Part shown: positions 1 through 8,800 of the stretch, piece after piece
Numbering within the stretch: position 1 is the stretch's first letter
How the letters are laid out: every line of letters starts with the position of its first letter
Assembly (NCBI GenBank): GCA_023453725.1
Contig: JAEXTB010000017.1
Coordinates: forward strand, 1 to 12,981
DNA: 12,981 nucleotides
Direction: 5' to 3'
Source: Bacillota bacterium
Lineage (GTDB): Bacteria; Bacillota; Clostridia; Christensenellales; CAG-138
The notes under the pieces: model-generated
The model's input: the letters and a program-made list of their open reading frames with translations, nothing else
Database searches by the model: none
What the model was told of the DNA's origin: nothing
Made by a program: the position numbers and the translations under genes

Positions 1-22
1 GGGTGGGATAATTGAGGGGGTT

Positions 23-45
23 CTCAGGGCTTTTACGGCCCTGAG
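23..45. repeat. Perfect inverted repeat (hairpin) upstream of the sensor kinase promoter
   Basis: CTCAGGGC (23-30) and GCCCTGAG (38-45) form a perfect 8-bp stem around a 7-base loop. Neither side is followed by a T-run, so this is not a standard intrinsic terminator. It lies about 70 bases upstream of the -35 of the kinase promoter. It could be an operator, or an RNA hairpin at the 3' end of a gene lying left of the window. A frame open from base 2 to a TAA at 95-97 is too short to identify. Confidence 0.45.
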
Positions 46-112
46 CGGGAGCTTGAGGGCAGAGCCTTCAACGTATCTTTGGCGGCAGTTGCCATAATCA
101 GGGAGCTTTCTA

Positions 113-141
113 TTGTACGTTTGCCCATGCCAACTTATAAT
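113..141 (+). promoter_or_regulatory. Probable sigma-A promoter of the sensor operon
   Basis: TATAAT at 136-141 is a perfect -10 hexamer. TTGTAC at 113-118 lies 17 bases upstream and keeps the TTG of the -35 consensus. Transcription would start near 147-149, only about 16-18 bases before the preferred ATG at 165. The G-rich ribosome-binding stretch (143-153) therefore overlaps the predicted start of the transcript. The -10 also overlaps the alternative TTG codon at 141, which argues against that codon being the translation start. Confidence 0.6.
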
Positions 142-164
142 TGGGGGAGGGGGTGTGCCGGGGG

Positions 165-1949
165 ATGAAGCGGTGGGTTCTATTGCCAAACGCGCAGTTT
201 CGCACAAGGCTGGTGGCGCTCTATATCCTCATCGCGCTGATCCCGCTTGTGCTGTTTGCGCTTGTGAGCGGGGCCGTCTCTATCTCCCGCGCCCAGAATA
301 CCGCAAGCTCTCACACGGCGCAAATGGTTAGTCAGGTCAGCAATTCGATTGATGTTTACATTCAGAGCATCGATAAAATGGCAAATCTCATATCGCTTTC
401 CCTGAATGCGGAAGGCGACGAAGCGGAACAGGGCGGCCTTTCAGACGTTTCATTTTCCCGCAGTGCGCTTGGCGGCACGCTAGGAAACATTGCATCCTCG
501 CACCCGGAGATTGCGGGCATACTTTTGGCCATGGAAGATGAACGCTATGTCCCTGTGGGCATGTCAAGAATTTCCCGCGATCCGTTCCGGGAGGAGGAAT
601 GGTACCAGCGCGCAGTCAAAACACCCGATAAAATTGCGCTTGTCAACAGCATTGCGGGGCGCAATGTGACGCTAAACGGGGATACAAGCACGGACAATGT
701 ATTTTCTCTTGCAAAGGCGGTCAGAGACCCGGATACGGGTGAAGTGCTTGGCGTGGTGCTCTTTGACGTGCGGCATGATATTTTAAAAGAGTCCATCAAC
801 AGCATTACGATTGGCGAAAACGGCTTTGTGTTTGTGGCGGACGCGCAGGGCGGCATCATTTACACGCCGCTCAACGATATCGTCTACCGCGTCAATCCCC
901 AGTGGCTTACGGCCGGGGACGCCATATTCCCTGTCACCATACGCGGCGCAGACTACCAGATTCATGTCAAAAGCTCCCCCTACACCGGATGGAAGACTGT
1001 GGGCGTATTCGCACTTGAAGAAGTTATGAGCAACGTCAATTCTATGCTTGTGATGCTCATCATTGCCATGGTTGTTTCCATCGCCATCATTTCACTTGTG
1101 GCGCTGCCGCTTTCCAATTCCGTGACAAAGCCGCTTTTAAAACTCCAGCGGCTGATGAAACAGGCCGAATCGGGCGACCTCACCGTACACTTCAATACAC
1201 AGTACCATGATGAAATCGGCGAACTGGGCAACAGCTTCAACCATATGCTCAGCCGCATCGACGATCTTATTCACCAGGTTTACGAGGAGCAGCAGAACAA
1301 GCGTGACGCAGAAATGAAAAGCCTGCAGGAGCAGATCAAGCCGCACTTTCTGTATAACACGCTCGATACCATCAGCTGGATGGCGCGCGAATACGAGGCG
1401 GCGGATATTGTGCGGCTGGTGGACGCGCTCACCAGCATGTACCGCATCGGGTTAAGCCAGGGACGGGACGTCATCAGCGTGGAGCAGGAAATCTGCCATG
1501 TGTCCAATTATCTCTACATTCAGGAAATTCGCTACAAATCCAAATTAAAGTATCGGATCGAGACCGACCCCGCCACGTTAAACGTCCAGGTTCCCAAACT
1601 CATTTTGCAGCCCCTCGTGGAAAACGCAATCTACCACGGTATCAAGAAAAAACGCGGCGGCGGCACCATTGCCATTCAAACCGAACGCAAAGAGGATTGC
1701 ATTTGTTTTACCGTACGGGACGACGGCGCGGGCATGAACGCGGAGCAGCTTAAATTGTTGCGCGCCGGGCTTATGGAGGAGAGCGGGCAGCAAAGCTTCG
1801 GGCTCTTTTATGTCAAGGAACGTATCCGCCTGTATTATGGCGAAGGGTATTCCATCCATGTGGACAGCGCGCCTGATGAAGGCACTGTTGTCGTTTTGTG
1901 CCTGCCGCACAGTATGTTGCCAGTAAAGGAAGCGAACAGCGATGTATAA
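165..1949 (+). CDS. YesM-family sensor histidine kinase
   Basis: This is a membrane sensor kinase of the YesM/LytS-like class, which phosphorylates a YesN-type response regulator. Numbering is from ATG 165 (594 residues). A first membrane helix spans about 16-38. An extracytoplasmic region of about 250 residues, resembling a dCache ligand-binding domain, follows. The second helix spans about 294-317, then a HAMP linker, then the His-kinase motif QIKPHFLYNTLDTI with the phospho-acceptor His394. The ATPase domain has the N-box QPLVENAIYHG, the G1 box DDGAGM and a GLFYVKERIRLYYG segment. All expected catalytic parts are present and the length is normal for the family. The frame is open upstream to a TTG at 141, but that codon lies in the -10 element and ATG 165 begins a typical N-terminus. 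The stop overlaps the regulator start by 8 bases (ATGTATAA), indicating translational coupling. The partner lipoprotein two genes downstream suggests that a sugar is the signal; this is inferred. Confidence 0.93.
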   Translation: MKRWVLLPNAQFRTRLVALYILIALIPLVLFALVSGAVSISRAQNTASSHTAQMVSQVSNSIDVYIQSIDKMANLISLSLNAEGDEAEQGGLSDVSFSRSALGGTLGNIASSHPEIAGILLAMEDERYVPVGMSRISRDPFREEEWYQRAVKTPDKIALVNSIAGRNVTLNGDTSTDNVFSLAKAVRDPDTGEVLGVVLFDVRHDILKESINSITIGENGFVFVADAQGGIIYTPLNDIVYRVNPQWLTAGDAIFPVTIRGADYQIHVKSSPYTGWKTVGVFALEEVMSNVNSMLVMLIIAMVVSIAIISLVALPLSNSVTKPLLKLQRLMKQAESGDLTVHFNTQYHDEIGELGNSFNHMLSRIDDLIHQVYEEQQNKRDAEMKSLQEQIKPHFLYNTLDTISWMAREYEAADIVRLVDALTSMYRIGLSQGRDVISVEQEICHVSNYLYIQEIRYKSKLKYRIETDPATLNVQVPKLILQPLVENAIYHGIKKKRGGGTIAIQTERKEDCICFTVRDDGAGMNAEQLKLLRAGLMEESGQQSFGLFYVKERIRLYYGEGYSIHVDSAPDEGTVVVLCLPHSMLPVKEANSDV

Positions 1950-3144
1950 GATATTGATCGCAGACGATGAGGAAATCATCCGCCGGGGCATAGCCAAGCT
2001 GCTGCAGAAAGACCCGGAACTTGCCGTGGTGGCCGAGGCGGAGGATGGTGAAATGGCGCTGGAGCTTGCCACCATGCACTTGCCGGATATTTTGCTTGTG
2101 GATATCAACATGCCCTTTTTAAACGGGCTGGAATTTATAGAAAAGCTGGGCGATCTATTAAAAAACGCCGTCATCATTGTCATTACCGGGTATGATCAGT
2201 TTGCCTATGCGCAGCAGGCGTTAAGGCTCAAGGCATTTGACTATTTATTAAAACCGCTGTCGGAGAACCTGTTTTTTGAATGTATCAAAAATGCCAAGGA
2301 GCATCTTGCACGGCACAACAAGCAGGTGCAGTATCTCAACTGGGCGCGCCTGCAGATTGAAAAATACCGCCCCGCGCTGTCCGCGGAGTTTACCGGACGC
2401 TGGCTCAAGGGCTATTTCAGTTTGACCGAGGTGCAGGACCAGGCGGAAACACTCTCCCTTGCGCTGCCGGATGGGGAGACGGGACTCGTATTGTTCCGCA
2501 TGACGGCGGACTCGCTCCAGACGGAGTTGGAGTGGGAGGAGCAGATGCTCTATTATGCGGCGGAAAATATTGCGCGGGAGGTATTTGCGCCCTGTTCTCC
2601 GGTGCTGACCGGGGAGGCGGGGGGAGGCGACCTTGTGCTGGTCTGTTCCGCCCGGCCGGAAAAGCAGTTTTTGGAGTGCGCGGCGGCAGCAAGACGATAT
2701 TTGCAAGAGCATCTCCCCGTGCAGGTGCTGCAGGTTGTAAAAGTGAAAGAAAACTGGGCGGAAATGCCGCATGCCATGGACGAGGCGGCGGAGGAGATGG
2801 AGCAGCTTGCGCAGTCTCCCTCCCTTATGCGGGATGTGCGCGCGTATATGGACGCGCACTTTATGGAGGAACAATTCTCCCTGCAGGAGGTGGCGGAAAA
2901 GATGCATGTTTCCCCGCAGCACCTAAGCCGCGTATTTCGGCGGGAGACCGGGATTACGTTTATGGAGCATATCACGCGGCTTCGCATCCGGCGCGCGTCG
3001 GAGCTGCTGGCGCAAAAAGAAATCAGGATTTACGAAATCGCAGAGCAGATCGGCTATTCGAACCAGCATTATTTCAGCAGCGCGTTTAAGAAAGTTTTGG
3101 GCGTTTCCCCCATGGAATACAGACGCAGTATGAAAAAGGAGTAG
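1942..3144 (+). CDS. YesN-family response regulator with AraC DNA-binding domain
   Basis: This is a cytoplasmic two-component transcription regulator of 400 residues. The N-terminal receiver domain (about 1-120) shows the acidic pocket D8-D9, the phospho-acceptor D54 in LLVDINMP, the switch residue T82 and the conserved K104 in the LLKP motif. A middle region (about 125-290) of the poorly conserved YesN type follows. The C-terminal AraC domain (about 295-400) has two helix-turn-helix units, FSLQEVAEKMHVSPQHLSRVF and IYEIAEQIGYSNQHYFSSAFK, ending in the family signature GVSPMEYR. The start is ATG 1942, preceded by AAAGGA at 1925-1930, and overlaps the kinase stop. It is presumably phosphorylated by that kinase and would activate a sugar-uptake or catabolic operon. 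The target is not visible here, and autoregulation of the 113-141 promoter is possible. The short spacing to the next gene points to one transcript. Confidence 0.94.
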   Translation: MYKILIADDEEIIRRGIAKLLQKDPELAVVAEAEDGEMALELATMHLPDILLVDINMPFLNGLEFIEKLGDLLKNAVIIVITGYDQFAYAQQALRLKAFDYLLKPLSENLFFECIKNAKEHLARHNKQVQYLNWARLQIEKYRPALSAEFTGRWLKGYFSLTEVQDQAETLSLALPDGETGLVLFRMTADSLQTELEWEEQMLYYAAENIAREVFAPCSPVLTGEAGGGDLVLVCSARPEKQFLECAAAARRYLQEHLPVQVLQVVKVKENWAEMPHAMDEAAEEMEQLAQSPSLMRDVRAYMDAHFMEEQFSLQEVAEKMHVSPQHLSRVFRRETGITFMEHITRLRIRRASELLAQKEIRIYEIAEQIGYSNQHYFSSAFKKVLGVSPMEYRRSMKKE

Positions 3145-3149
3145 GACAT

Positions 3150-5039
3150 ATGCGAACCCTCCGCGTTTCAAGTTTGATGATTGCGCTTCTTATGCTGGCG
3201 CTTTGTTCAGGCTGCGCAAAAACGCAGGAGACGTTGGCGGTTGAATATGTCATCGGCGTATCGCAGGCCAATATGCGCGAACCGTGGCGGCTGGTACTTA
3301 CCCGCGAAATTCAGGAGGAAGCAAAAAAATATAAGAACGTCCGCCTGGTGTTTACCGACGCCACACAGGACAGCAAAAAGCAGATTGCGGATATCGAACG
3401 GCTGCTTGGTTATGGCATTGACCTGTTGATTGTGTCGCCCACCAACGCGGAGGAACTCACCCCCGTTGTCAGCCGGGTGTATCAGGAGATCCCCGTTATT
3501 GTGCTCGACCGGGCGGTGGAGGGGTATGACTATTCGCTCTTTATCGGCCCAGACAACCAGCGCATCGGCAGGCAGGCGGGGCAGGCCGTAGCGCAGATGG
3601 CGGAAGAATGGGCTTATGGCGGGGGCATGGATGCAAAAACCAAAATGCAGGTGCTGGAAGTGTTTGCGGAATCCAACTCCCAAGCCACGGAGGAACGCAG
3701 CGCGGGGTTTCGGGATGAAGTTGCGGGAAACAGCAACGTATCCGTTCGCCCGTATGCGCTCAAAAACCAATTGCGGGATACCGCGGAGGACGCGCTTTTG
3801 CGTGATCGCGCCGCTTTGGATGGGATAGACGTGGTGTTTGCCCACAGCGACGATATCGCTTTGGGCGTTTCCCGTGCGCTGCATACGCTCCATAAGGACG
3901 GCTCCATCCAAATTATCAGCATTGATGGGTACTCGGGCGAAAATGGCGGATTGGAACTGGTGAAGAAGGGCATCATCAGCCAGACGGTTACCTGCCCAAC
4001 GGGCGGAAAGGAAGCAGTTCGCTATGCCATTGAAATACTGGACGAAGTCCAAGGCGTACCCAAACAGGTGATCTTGCGCAGCCACAGCATAATAAAAGAA
4101 AATGTGGAAGGCTATGAGCGTATGCGGCAGACTCTCCCGCGTGAAATGAAGCGCTCCATACGCGTGGGATATGCCCAGGTCGGGCAGGAAAGCTCCTGGC
4201 GGCTTGCCAACAACGCCTCCATCCAGGCCGCCGCGCATGCGTTCAATATCGATCTGACCGTGATTGACGCCAACCAGAGCCAGCTAAGGCAGGTGGAAGC
4301 GGTACGAAGCTTTATCAAAGAAGAAGTGGATGTTATCGTCATTTCCCCGGTCGTGAATACCGGATGGGATACGGTGCTTCGTGAAGCGAATGAGGCCGGT
4401 ATTCCGGTCTTGTTGAGCGACCGTAATATAGAAGTGCCGGATGAAGATATGTTTTTGACGTTCATCGGCGCGGATTTCAAGGAAGAAGGCCGCCGCGCCA
4501 TGCGATGGATTTTGAACAATGTACCTGCGGATGAAAACGCGCGCGTCATGAACATTATGGAGCTGCAGGGCACGGTCAACGCCACCCCCACCGTGGAGCG
4601 CAAGCAGGGGTTTGAATCACTTCTTCAGAAGAACGCGCAATACCGCATTGTCCATTCCGAAAGCGGAGACTTTACGTATGAGGGCGGAAAACAAATTGTG
4701 GAGCGGTATTTGAAAGAGAACGCCTGGGATATCGATATTATATTTGCACACAACGACGATATGGCGCTTGGCGCGATTGAGGCGCTCGAAACGCACGGCC
4801 TGAAGCCGGGCAGGGATATTAAAATTGTTTCGGTGGATGGCACAAAAGCTGCCCTTAAGGCGATTGGAGCGGGCAAGCTCAACTGCTCGGTGGAATGCAG
4901 CCCTCTGTTGGGCCCCCAGCTGATGAAAGCCGTCTCGGACCTCATGGCAGGGAAGGAGCTGCCGCTGCGCATTATTACGGATGAAGTGGTGTTTACACAG
5001 GAAAACGCGCAGGATGCCCTGCCGGGGCGAATGTATTAA
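3150..5039 (+). CDS. Tandem (double-module) sugar-binding lipoprotein; second module YtfQ-like
   Basis: The protein has 629 residues, about twice the usual size of a periplasmic sugar-binding protein, because two type 1 binding modules are fused. A lipoprotein signal peptide ends at ...LALCSGC with the lipidated Cys22 (the residue at -3 is an unusual Cys). Module 1 (about 33-330) begins YVIGVSQANMREPWR and contains SPTNAEE, VLDRAVEG and VFAHSDDIALG. Module 2 (about 337-625) begins RVGYAQVGQESSWR and contains ISPVVNTGWD, LLSDRN, MELQGTVNATPTVERKQGF, SGDFT, FAHNDDMALGAIEAL, HGLKPGRDI and CSVECSP. These match the layout of E. coli YtfQ, the galactofuranose-binding protein, almost segment for segment as I recall that sequence. 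Start ATG 3150 has AAAAAGGAG (3133-3141) 8 bases upstream, and the preceding gene's stop lies in that gap. With no permease or ATPase here and a kinase-regulator pair directly upstream, a sensing role is more likely than simple transport. This parallels the XylFII-LytS system of clostridia, where a xylose-binding protein docks on a kinase. The ligand is inferred from similarity only. Confidence 0.9.
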   Translation: MRTLRVSSLMIALLMLALCSGCAKTQETLAVEYVIGVSQANMREPWRLVLTREIQEEAKKYKNVRLVFTDATQDSKKQIADIERLLGYGIDLLIVSPTNAEELTPVVSRVYQEIPVIVLDRAVEGYDYSLFIGPDNQRIGRQAGQAVAQMAEEWAYGGGMDAKTKMQVLEVFAESNSQATEERSAGFRDEVAGNSNVSVRPYALKNQLRDTAEDALLRDRAALDGIDVVFAHSDDIALGVSRALHTLHKDGSIQIISIDGYSGENGGLELVKKGIISQTVTCPTGGKEAVRYAIEILDEVQGVPKQVILRSHSIIKENVEGYERMRQTLPREMKRSIRVGYAQVGQESSWRLANNASIQAAAHAFNIDLTVIDANQSQLRQVEAVRSFIKEEVDVIVISPVVNTGWDTVLREANEAGIPVLLSDRNIEVPDEDMFLTFIGADFKEEGRRAMRWILNNVPADENARVMNIMELQGTVNATPTVERKQGFESLLQKNAQYRIVHSESGDFTYEGGKQIVERYLKENAWDIDIIFAHNDDMALGAIEALETHGLKPGRDIKIVSVDGTKAALKAIGAGKLNCSVECSPLLGPQLMKAVSDLMAGKELPLRIITDEVVFTQENAQDALPGRMY

Positions 5040-5106
5040 AACCGTGTATTCCTGCGGATTTCTTTGATAAATACAGGGAGGAAAGCATAAGGATAAGGAG
5101 CCGATG

Positions 5107-5114
5107 AAAAGGAG
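5107..5114 (+). promoter_or_regulatory. Ribosome binding site fixing the start of the 186-residue gene
   Basis: AAAAGGAG at 5107-5114 lies 8 bases before ATG 5123. The in-frame GTG at 5114 overlaps the Shine-Dalgarno itself and cannot use it, so ATG 5123 is the start. A second AAGGAG at 5095-5100 precedes an out-of-frame ATG at 5104 at only 3 bases. That reading frame encodes nothing recognisable. Confidence 0.65.
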
Positions 5115-5122
5115 TGGTATCC

Positions 5123-5683
5123 ATGCAGCCTCCCATTGCCCAAAGAACGTTTTTGCTCAACCAGGCGGAATTTGCGTTTACACTGCGCAAGCTTTTTACG
5201 GACCGTGCCCAATGGACGCGGGAGCTGATACTCCTTTCCGCCTTGGAAGGAGGCGCCACGGAGGCTGTGCAGGCGCGCCTGAACCGCAACTCGCAGGATC
5301 TGTCCGCACTGATTCGCCAGTTGTATGGGGAACGTAACGCTACAGAGTTTGAGGGGATACTCAAAGTCGAAAACGCGCTGATACTCGAGTTTATCAATGC
5401 CATAAAATCCAATGACACGCAGCGTATTGACCGGATTAATACGCAGTGGTATGCGGTTGCGGACAATGCCGCCCAGTTTTTATCCACCATGAACCGCTTT
5501 TTTGATCAGAACGAGTTTCAAACCGCATTTTACGACCTCATATATAAGACGCAAGAAGAAGCAATGCAGATTCTATCCGGTGACTACGGGCAAAGCATTT
5601 CGGCGTATGATCAGCTTATGGATCGTTTGATGCAGATGGCGGACGACATTACATTTGCCGTTATGCGTCAGCTCCAGATATAA
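5123..5683 (+). CDS. Conserved helical protein of unknown function
   Basis: The protein has 186 residues, no signal peptide and no membrane segment, so it is probably cytoplasmic. It appears almost wholly helical. Recognisable stretches are FTLRKLFTDRAQWTRELILLS (17-37), RLNRNSQDLSALIRQLYG (52-69), INTQWYAVADNAAQFLSTMN (105-124) and a C-terminal YDQLMDRLMQMADDIT (162-177). I recall similar proteins of about 180 residues in Bacilli and Clostridia with the same Trp-Thr-Arg and QWY features. Some carry an acetylglutamate kinase label in databases, but nothing in this sequence resembles an amino-acid kinase, so I do not adopt that name. The two halves may be distant repeats of one helical hairpin. 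It follows the binding lipoprotein after 83 bases with no terminator between, so it may be the last gene of the operon. A role in sugar sensing is not shown. Confidence 0.8.
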   Translation: MQPPIAQRTFLLNQAEFAFTLRKLFTDRAQWTRELILLSALEGGATEAVQARLNRNSQDLSALIRQLYGERNATEFEGILKVENALILEFINAIKSNDTQRIDRINTQWYAVADNAAQFLSTMNRFFDQNEFQTAFYDLIYKTQEEAMQILSGDYGQSISAYDQLMDRLMQMADDITFAVMRQLQI

Positions 5684-5702
5684 CCCATTTAGAACCTTAA
5701 GA

Positions 5703-5717
5703 TCTGATTGTATCAGA
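5703..5717. repeat. Small palindrome in the 3' intergenic region
   Basis: TCTGAT (5703-5708) and ATCAGA (5712-5717) are perfectly complementary around the three bases TGT. The site lies 19 bases after the stop of the 186-residue gene and has no following T-run. It may be an RNA-stabilising hairpin or a chance palindrome. The rest of 5684-5780 shows no gene. Confidence 0.3.
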
Positions 5718-5780
5718 ACCGGAATGGAACAATAGTCATATAAGTTGTATCCGCATTCAAAGTCATAAAAACCATCAAAC

Positions 5781-5809
5781 AAAAAAGCCAGTGCAAGACT
5801 GGCTTTTTT
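5781..5809. terminator. Bidirectional intrinsic terminator between convergent operons
   Basis: AAAAAAGCCAGT (5781-5792) and ACTGGCTTTTTT (5798-5809) form a 12-bp stem with a 5-base GCAAG loop. The GC-rich core is followed by six T residues on each strand. It lies 97 bases after the last plus-strand stop and 44 bases after the stop of the giant minus-strand gene, so one element can end transcription from both sides. Confidence 0.93.
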
Positions 5810-5853
5810 GCTGCTGTGGGCTGCTTATGCATCCCACAATTCGCATGTTTTTG

Positions 5854-8800
5854 TTACTTGCTGATCTGTCTCCGCCGCTTGGTTGCCGCAATACAGACCG
5901 CGCTTGCGAACAGAATGAACCCATAGCCGATCCAAGCGGGCATATCCCCGGTCTTGGGCGGCATGACGGAAAGGGGAACGAGTTCGCTTACGACCGCAAA
6001 CGCTCCCAGCGTGTTGACGCGTATGGTAAGCATCCCATCCACCACCTTGGCGGTATAGGTGACAATGCGTCCCGTTGTTTCGTTGTATTGCAGGACTTTG
6101 AGCGTATTGCCCTCATATTCAGGCCCTACTTGGAAGGAAACCTGCATGGGGCCGAAGTTCTTCCCGGAAAGGGAAAGCTGCTGCATGCCGAGCACCGTGT
6201 GATTGAGTGCAGCCACCGTGAGCGCTGTGCCTGCTTTGCCGGAGCGGGTGAGACTTGCTGTTTGCAGCCTTGCTCCCGAGGAGAAGTTGCCTTTTACATC
6301 CACACCGCTGCCGCCTGCCGGGATAGATGTGCCGGGGGTTAACGTGGTTCGTTCTCCGCCCGAACCCGTGCCGGTATCGGGTGCTGTGGCAAGCTTAATC
6401 TCTGTACGGTTTCTTACGCGTAAGCGCGGGATGAAGGAACCTGCTCCGCTTGTGTCCACTGTGATGGAGCCTAAGCCGACGGCCTCAATGTAATCGCCCT
6501 TTTTCAGGCTGCTAAGGCCCGCATAGTCCGGCATGATGTAGCCATCAATGAACACACGCGCGGTACCGGTGGAATCTGTCACCAGTATGGTCTCCAGCGT
6601 GCCTCCGCTCGCATAACCAAGGTCAGCAATGGTACCTGATACCTTCATTAGGTTGCCGGTGTTGGCGGCGCTCATGGCGTTGGCTGCCGTTACCGCTGCG
6701 GGAGTAATGGGGGCTGCTTGGCCCACTTTTTCAATGCTGCTTACTGCAAGCTGCCGTTCTCCGTTGTAGGAACTTGTTGTGCCGGTTACACGCACCACAT
6801 CCCCAATTTTGTAGTTGCCCGCCACGGGGAACAGGTTGATACCGCGCGTGCCGTCCTGAATGTAGATGCAGTCAAAGAACGCGGTGCGCTGGTCGAAGCC
6901 AGAGGCATTGGAGGTTACCGTGCCGCGAACTGTGAATTCCTTTCCTTCTGGCGCGGCGTGTACATCGGTAATGCTGCTGATTTCAACGGGGTTTATGCTC
7001 TTGATGATGTTTTGAAGTATGGTAAAGTTGCTGTATTCGGGCATTTCCCAGTTATCCAATTCAATTTCAAAGTTGCTCATAAAAGCGGATCCGGCAACAA
7101 TAACGGTAGAAGTCTTCCCGTTTGCGTGCGTTACCGTTTCGGAAGCGGCGACCATATACCTACCGTTATATTTGGGGGTGGTAATACCGCCTATTCCGTC
7201 CTTATCATCGTCTGAAGAATAGCTGGTATCATGCCCAAACACCATGGCGCTCACATTTGAGGGAAGGGTTGCTGCGGGATTGTCACTTGCATCCACAACG
7301 TGAACGGTACTGCCGCCATAGTTTGAATACACCTGTTTATCCGCACTCACCCGGGCAAGGAACGGGTTTGACATGTTGTAATTGGTCAGGTACAGGCGCG
7401 GGGATTGGCCGCCGTTGTTCTTATCGTCCTTAATTTCGTCATCGGTCAAGCGAAGCGAAGCGCCGATGGCCTTCAAGATGCTGTTTTGCTGCGCCGCCAT
7501 GTGCTGGCTTGCAGGTAAAGTATGAGGCGTACCGTCAGTAAACTTAGAATAACTTTCGTAGTAATCGCCCCAGCCGGTCAAAATAATGGTTTTGCCTTGC
7601 TCTGCAAATGCCTTAACGGCTGCAATCTCTTCCGCATCGTAGCTCTTGTAGCCCAGCTTGAAGTTGCTGCCATCGCGGCGGGTGGGAGGGGTCAGCACCA
7701 ACATTTTGTACTTGGGATTCTGTGCGGCTTCAATGAGAGCTTCTTTGGTTTCAAGCTCCACAACGCGTATGCCGTATTCAACCGCCATGTTGGCAAAGTT
7801 GCCCATACTGTCCTTATAATTGCCCTTTACATACTCGTTATAATGGCTCGCATCAATGCCAACGTACACAAGCTTCTCGCTTTCACGCACGTTAAGCTCA
7901 AGGTTCTGGCTGAACTCCAAATCCCTGCCATCAATGGTAATTACGGCAAGAACCGTAACGATAACACGCCCAGCAGCAGTAAACGTATGGTCGAGGGAGC
8001 GCTCCAGCAGGCCCATGGAGGGGATGGATGTACCCGGCTGTTCCTCCTTGAGTACTACATCACCCACCTTAAAGGCAATGGACTTAAGTATGGCGGGAGC
8101 GGACTCGTTGTTGAACAGCTTCGCAGTAAGCTTAACTGGTTCGCCCGTAACGGGCATCTTCGTGTTGACTTCAAAGGAGTTGATGCCGATGAGCGCACCC
8201 GACCCCACCCATACGGGGGCAGTTACGGCTATGTTCTTATCCGCCTGCGTTACGCGCACATAGTAGTATCCGGCGGAAGCGGGCAGCTCAAATTCCCAGT
8301 CGGCTGCATTGCTTGAAAATTCCTTACTTGTTGCGATACGGCCGTTGTTTGTGATAATTTCCACCTTGGCAATCACATCGCTCGCGTCGGGATCGTCCAC
8401 GTGAATGGCCAATTTTAGTGGGTTCGTAGGCACGGGGGTGATAATACTTCCCATAATTTGGTCGTTGAGCGTATAGCTGATGTTGAGGTTTTTATCCTCG
8501 GTGGTGTACACGGACATATTCTTAAGTCCCTCAAGCAGGCCGAGCTCCGAGAAATCATCCGTGATAATGACCGTACGCGCGGTATTTGCGTTGCCCCACT
8601 GGCCCTTGTGGTTATCCTGGTTGTTGGTGGGAGCCACATGCCAGCCTTTGTCGAGCGCTTTGGTATACTCGGCGTAGCTTGGGAAATAGCCGCCGGAGCC
8701 AATGGCACCTTCGCCGTTGCCCACCTCTACAGCTGCCATCTTCGCATCATACGCGGGCGTATAGTAGGCGAAGTCGGTAAAGGTACCAAATGTTGTTCCC

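Noticed and set aside
2..97. Open frame from the left edge to TAA at 95-97, possibly the end of an upstream gene
   Set aside because: Only 31 codons, no recognisable motif, and it spans the perfect palindrome at 23-45. It cannot be supported as coding without the sequence to the left.
2248..2922. Minus-strand 224-codon frame inside the response regulator
   Set aside because: It is rich in His, Leu and Arg with no domain. It is a shadow of the GC-rich regulator coding sequence.
5123..5683. Acetylglutamate kinase label for the 186-residue protein
   Set aside because: No glycine-rich nucleotide-binding loop or amino-acid kinase fold signals are present, and the protein is too short and wholly helical.
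5759..5771. 13-base match AAAGTCATAAAAA shared with 12831-12843
   Set aside because: One such match of low-complexity sequence is expected about once by chance in a window of this size, and the two sites have different contexts.
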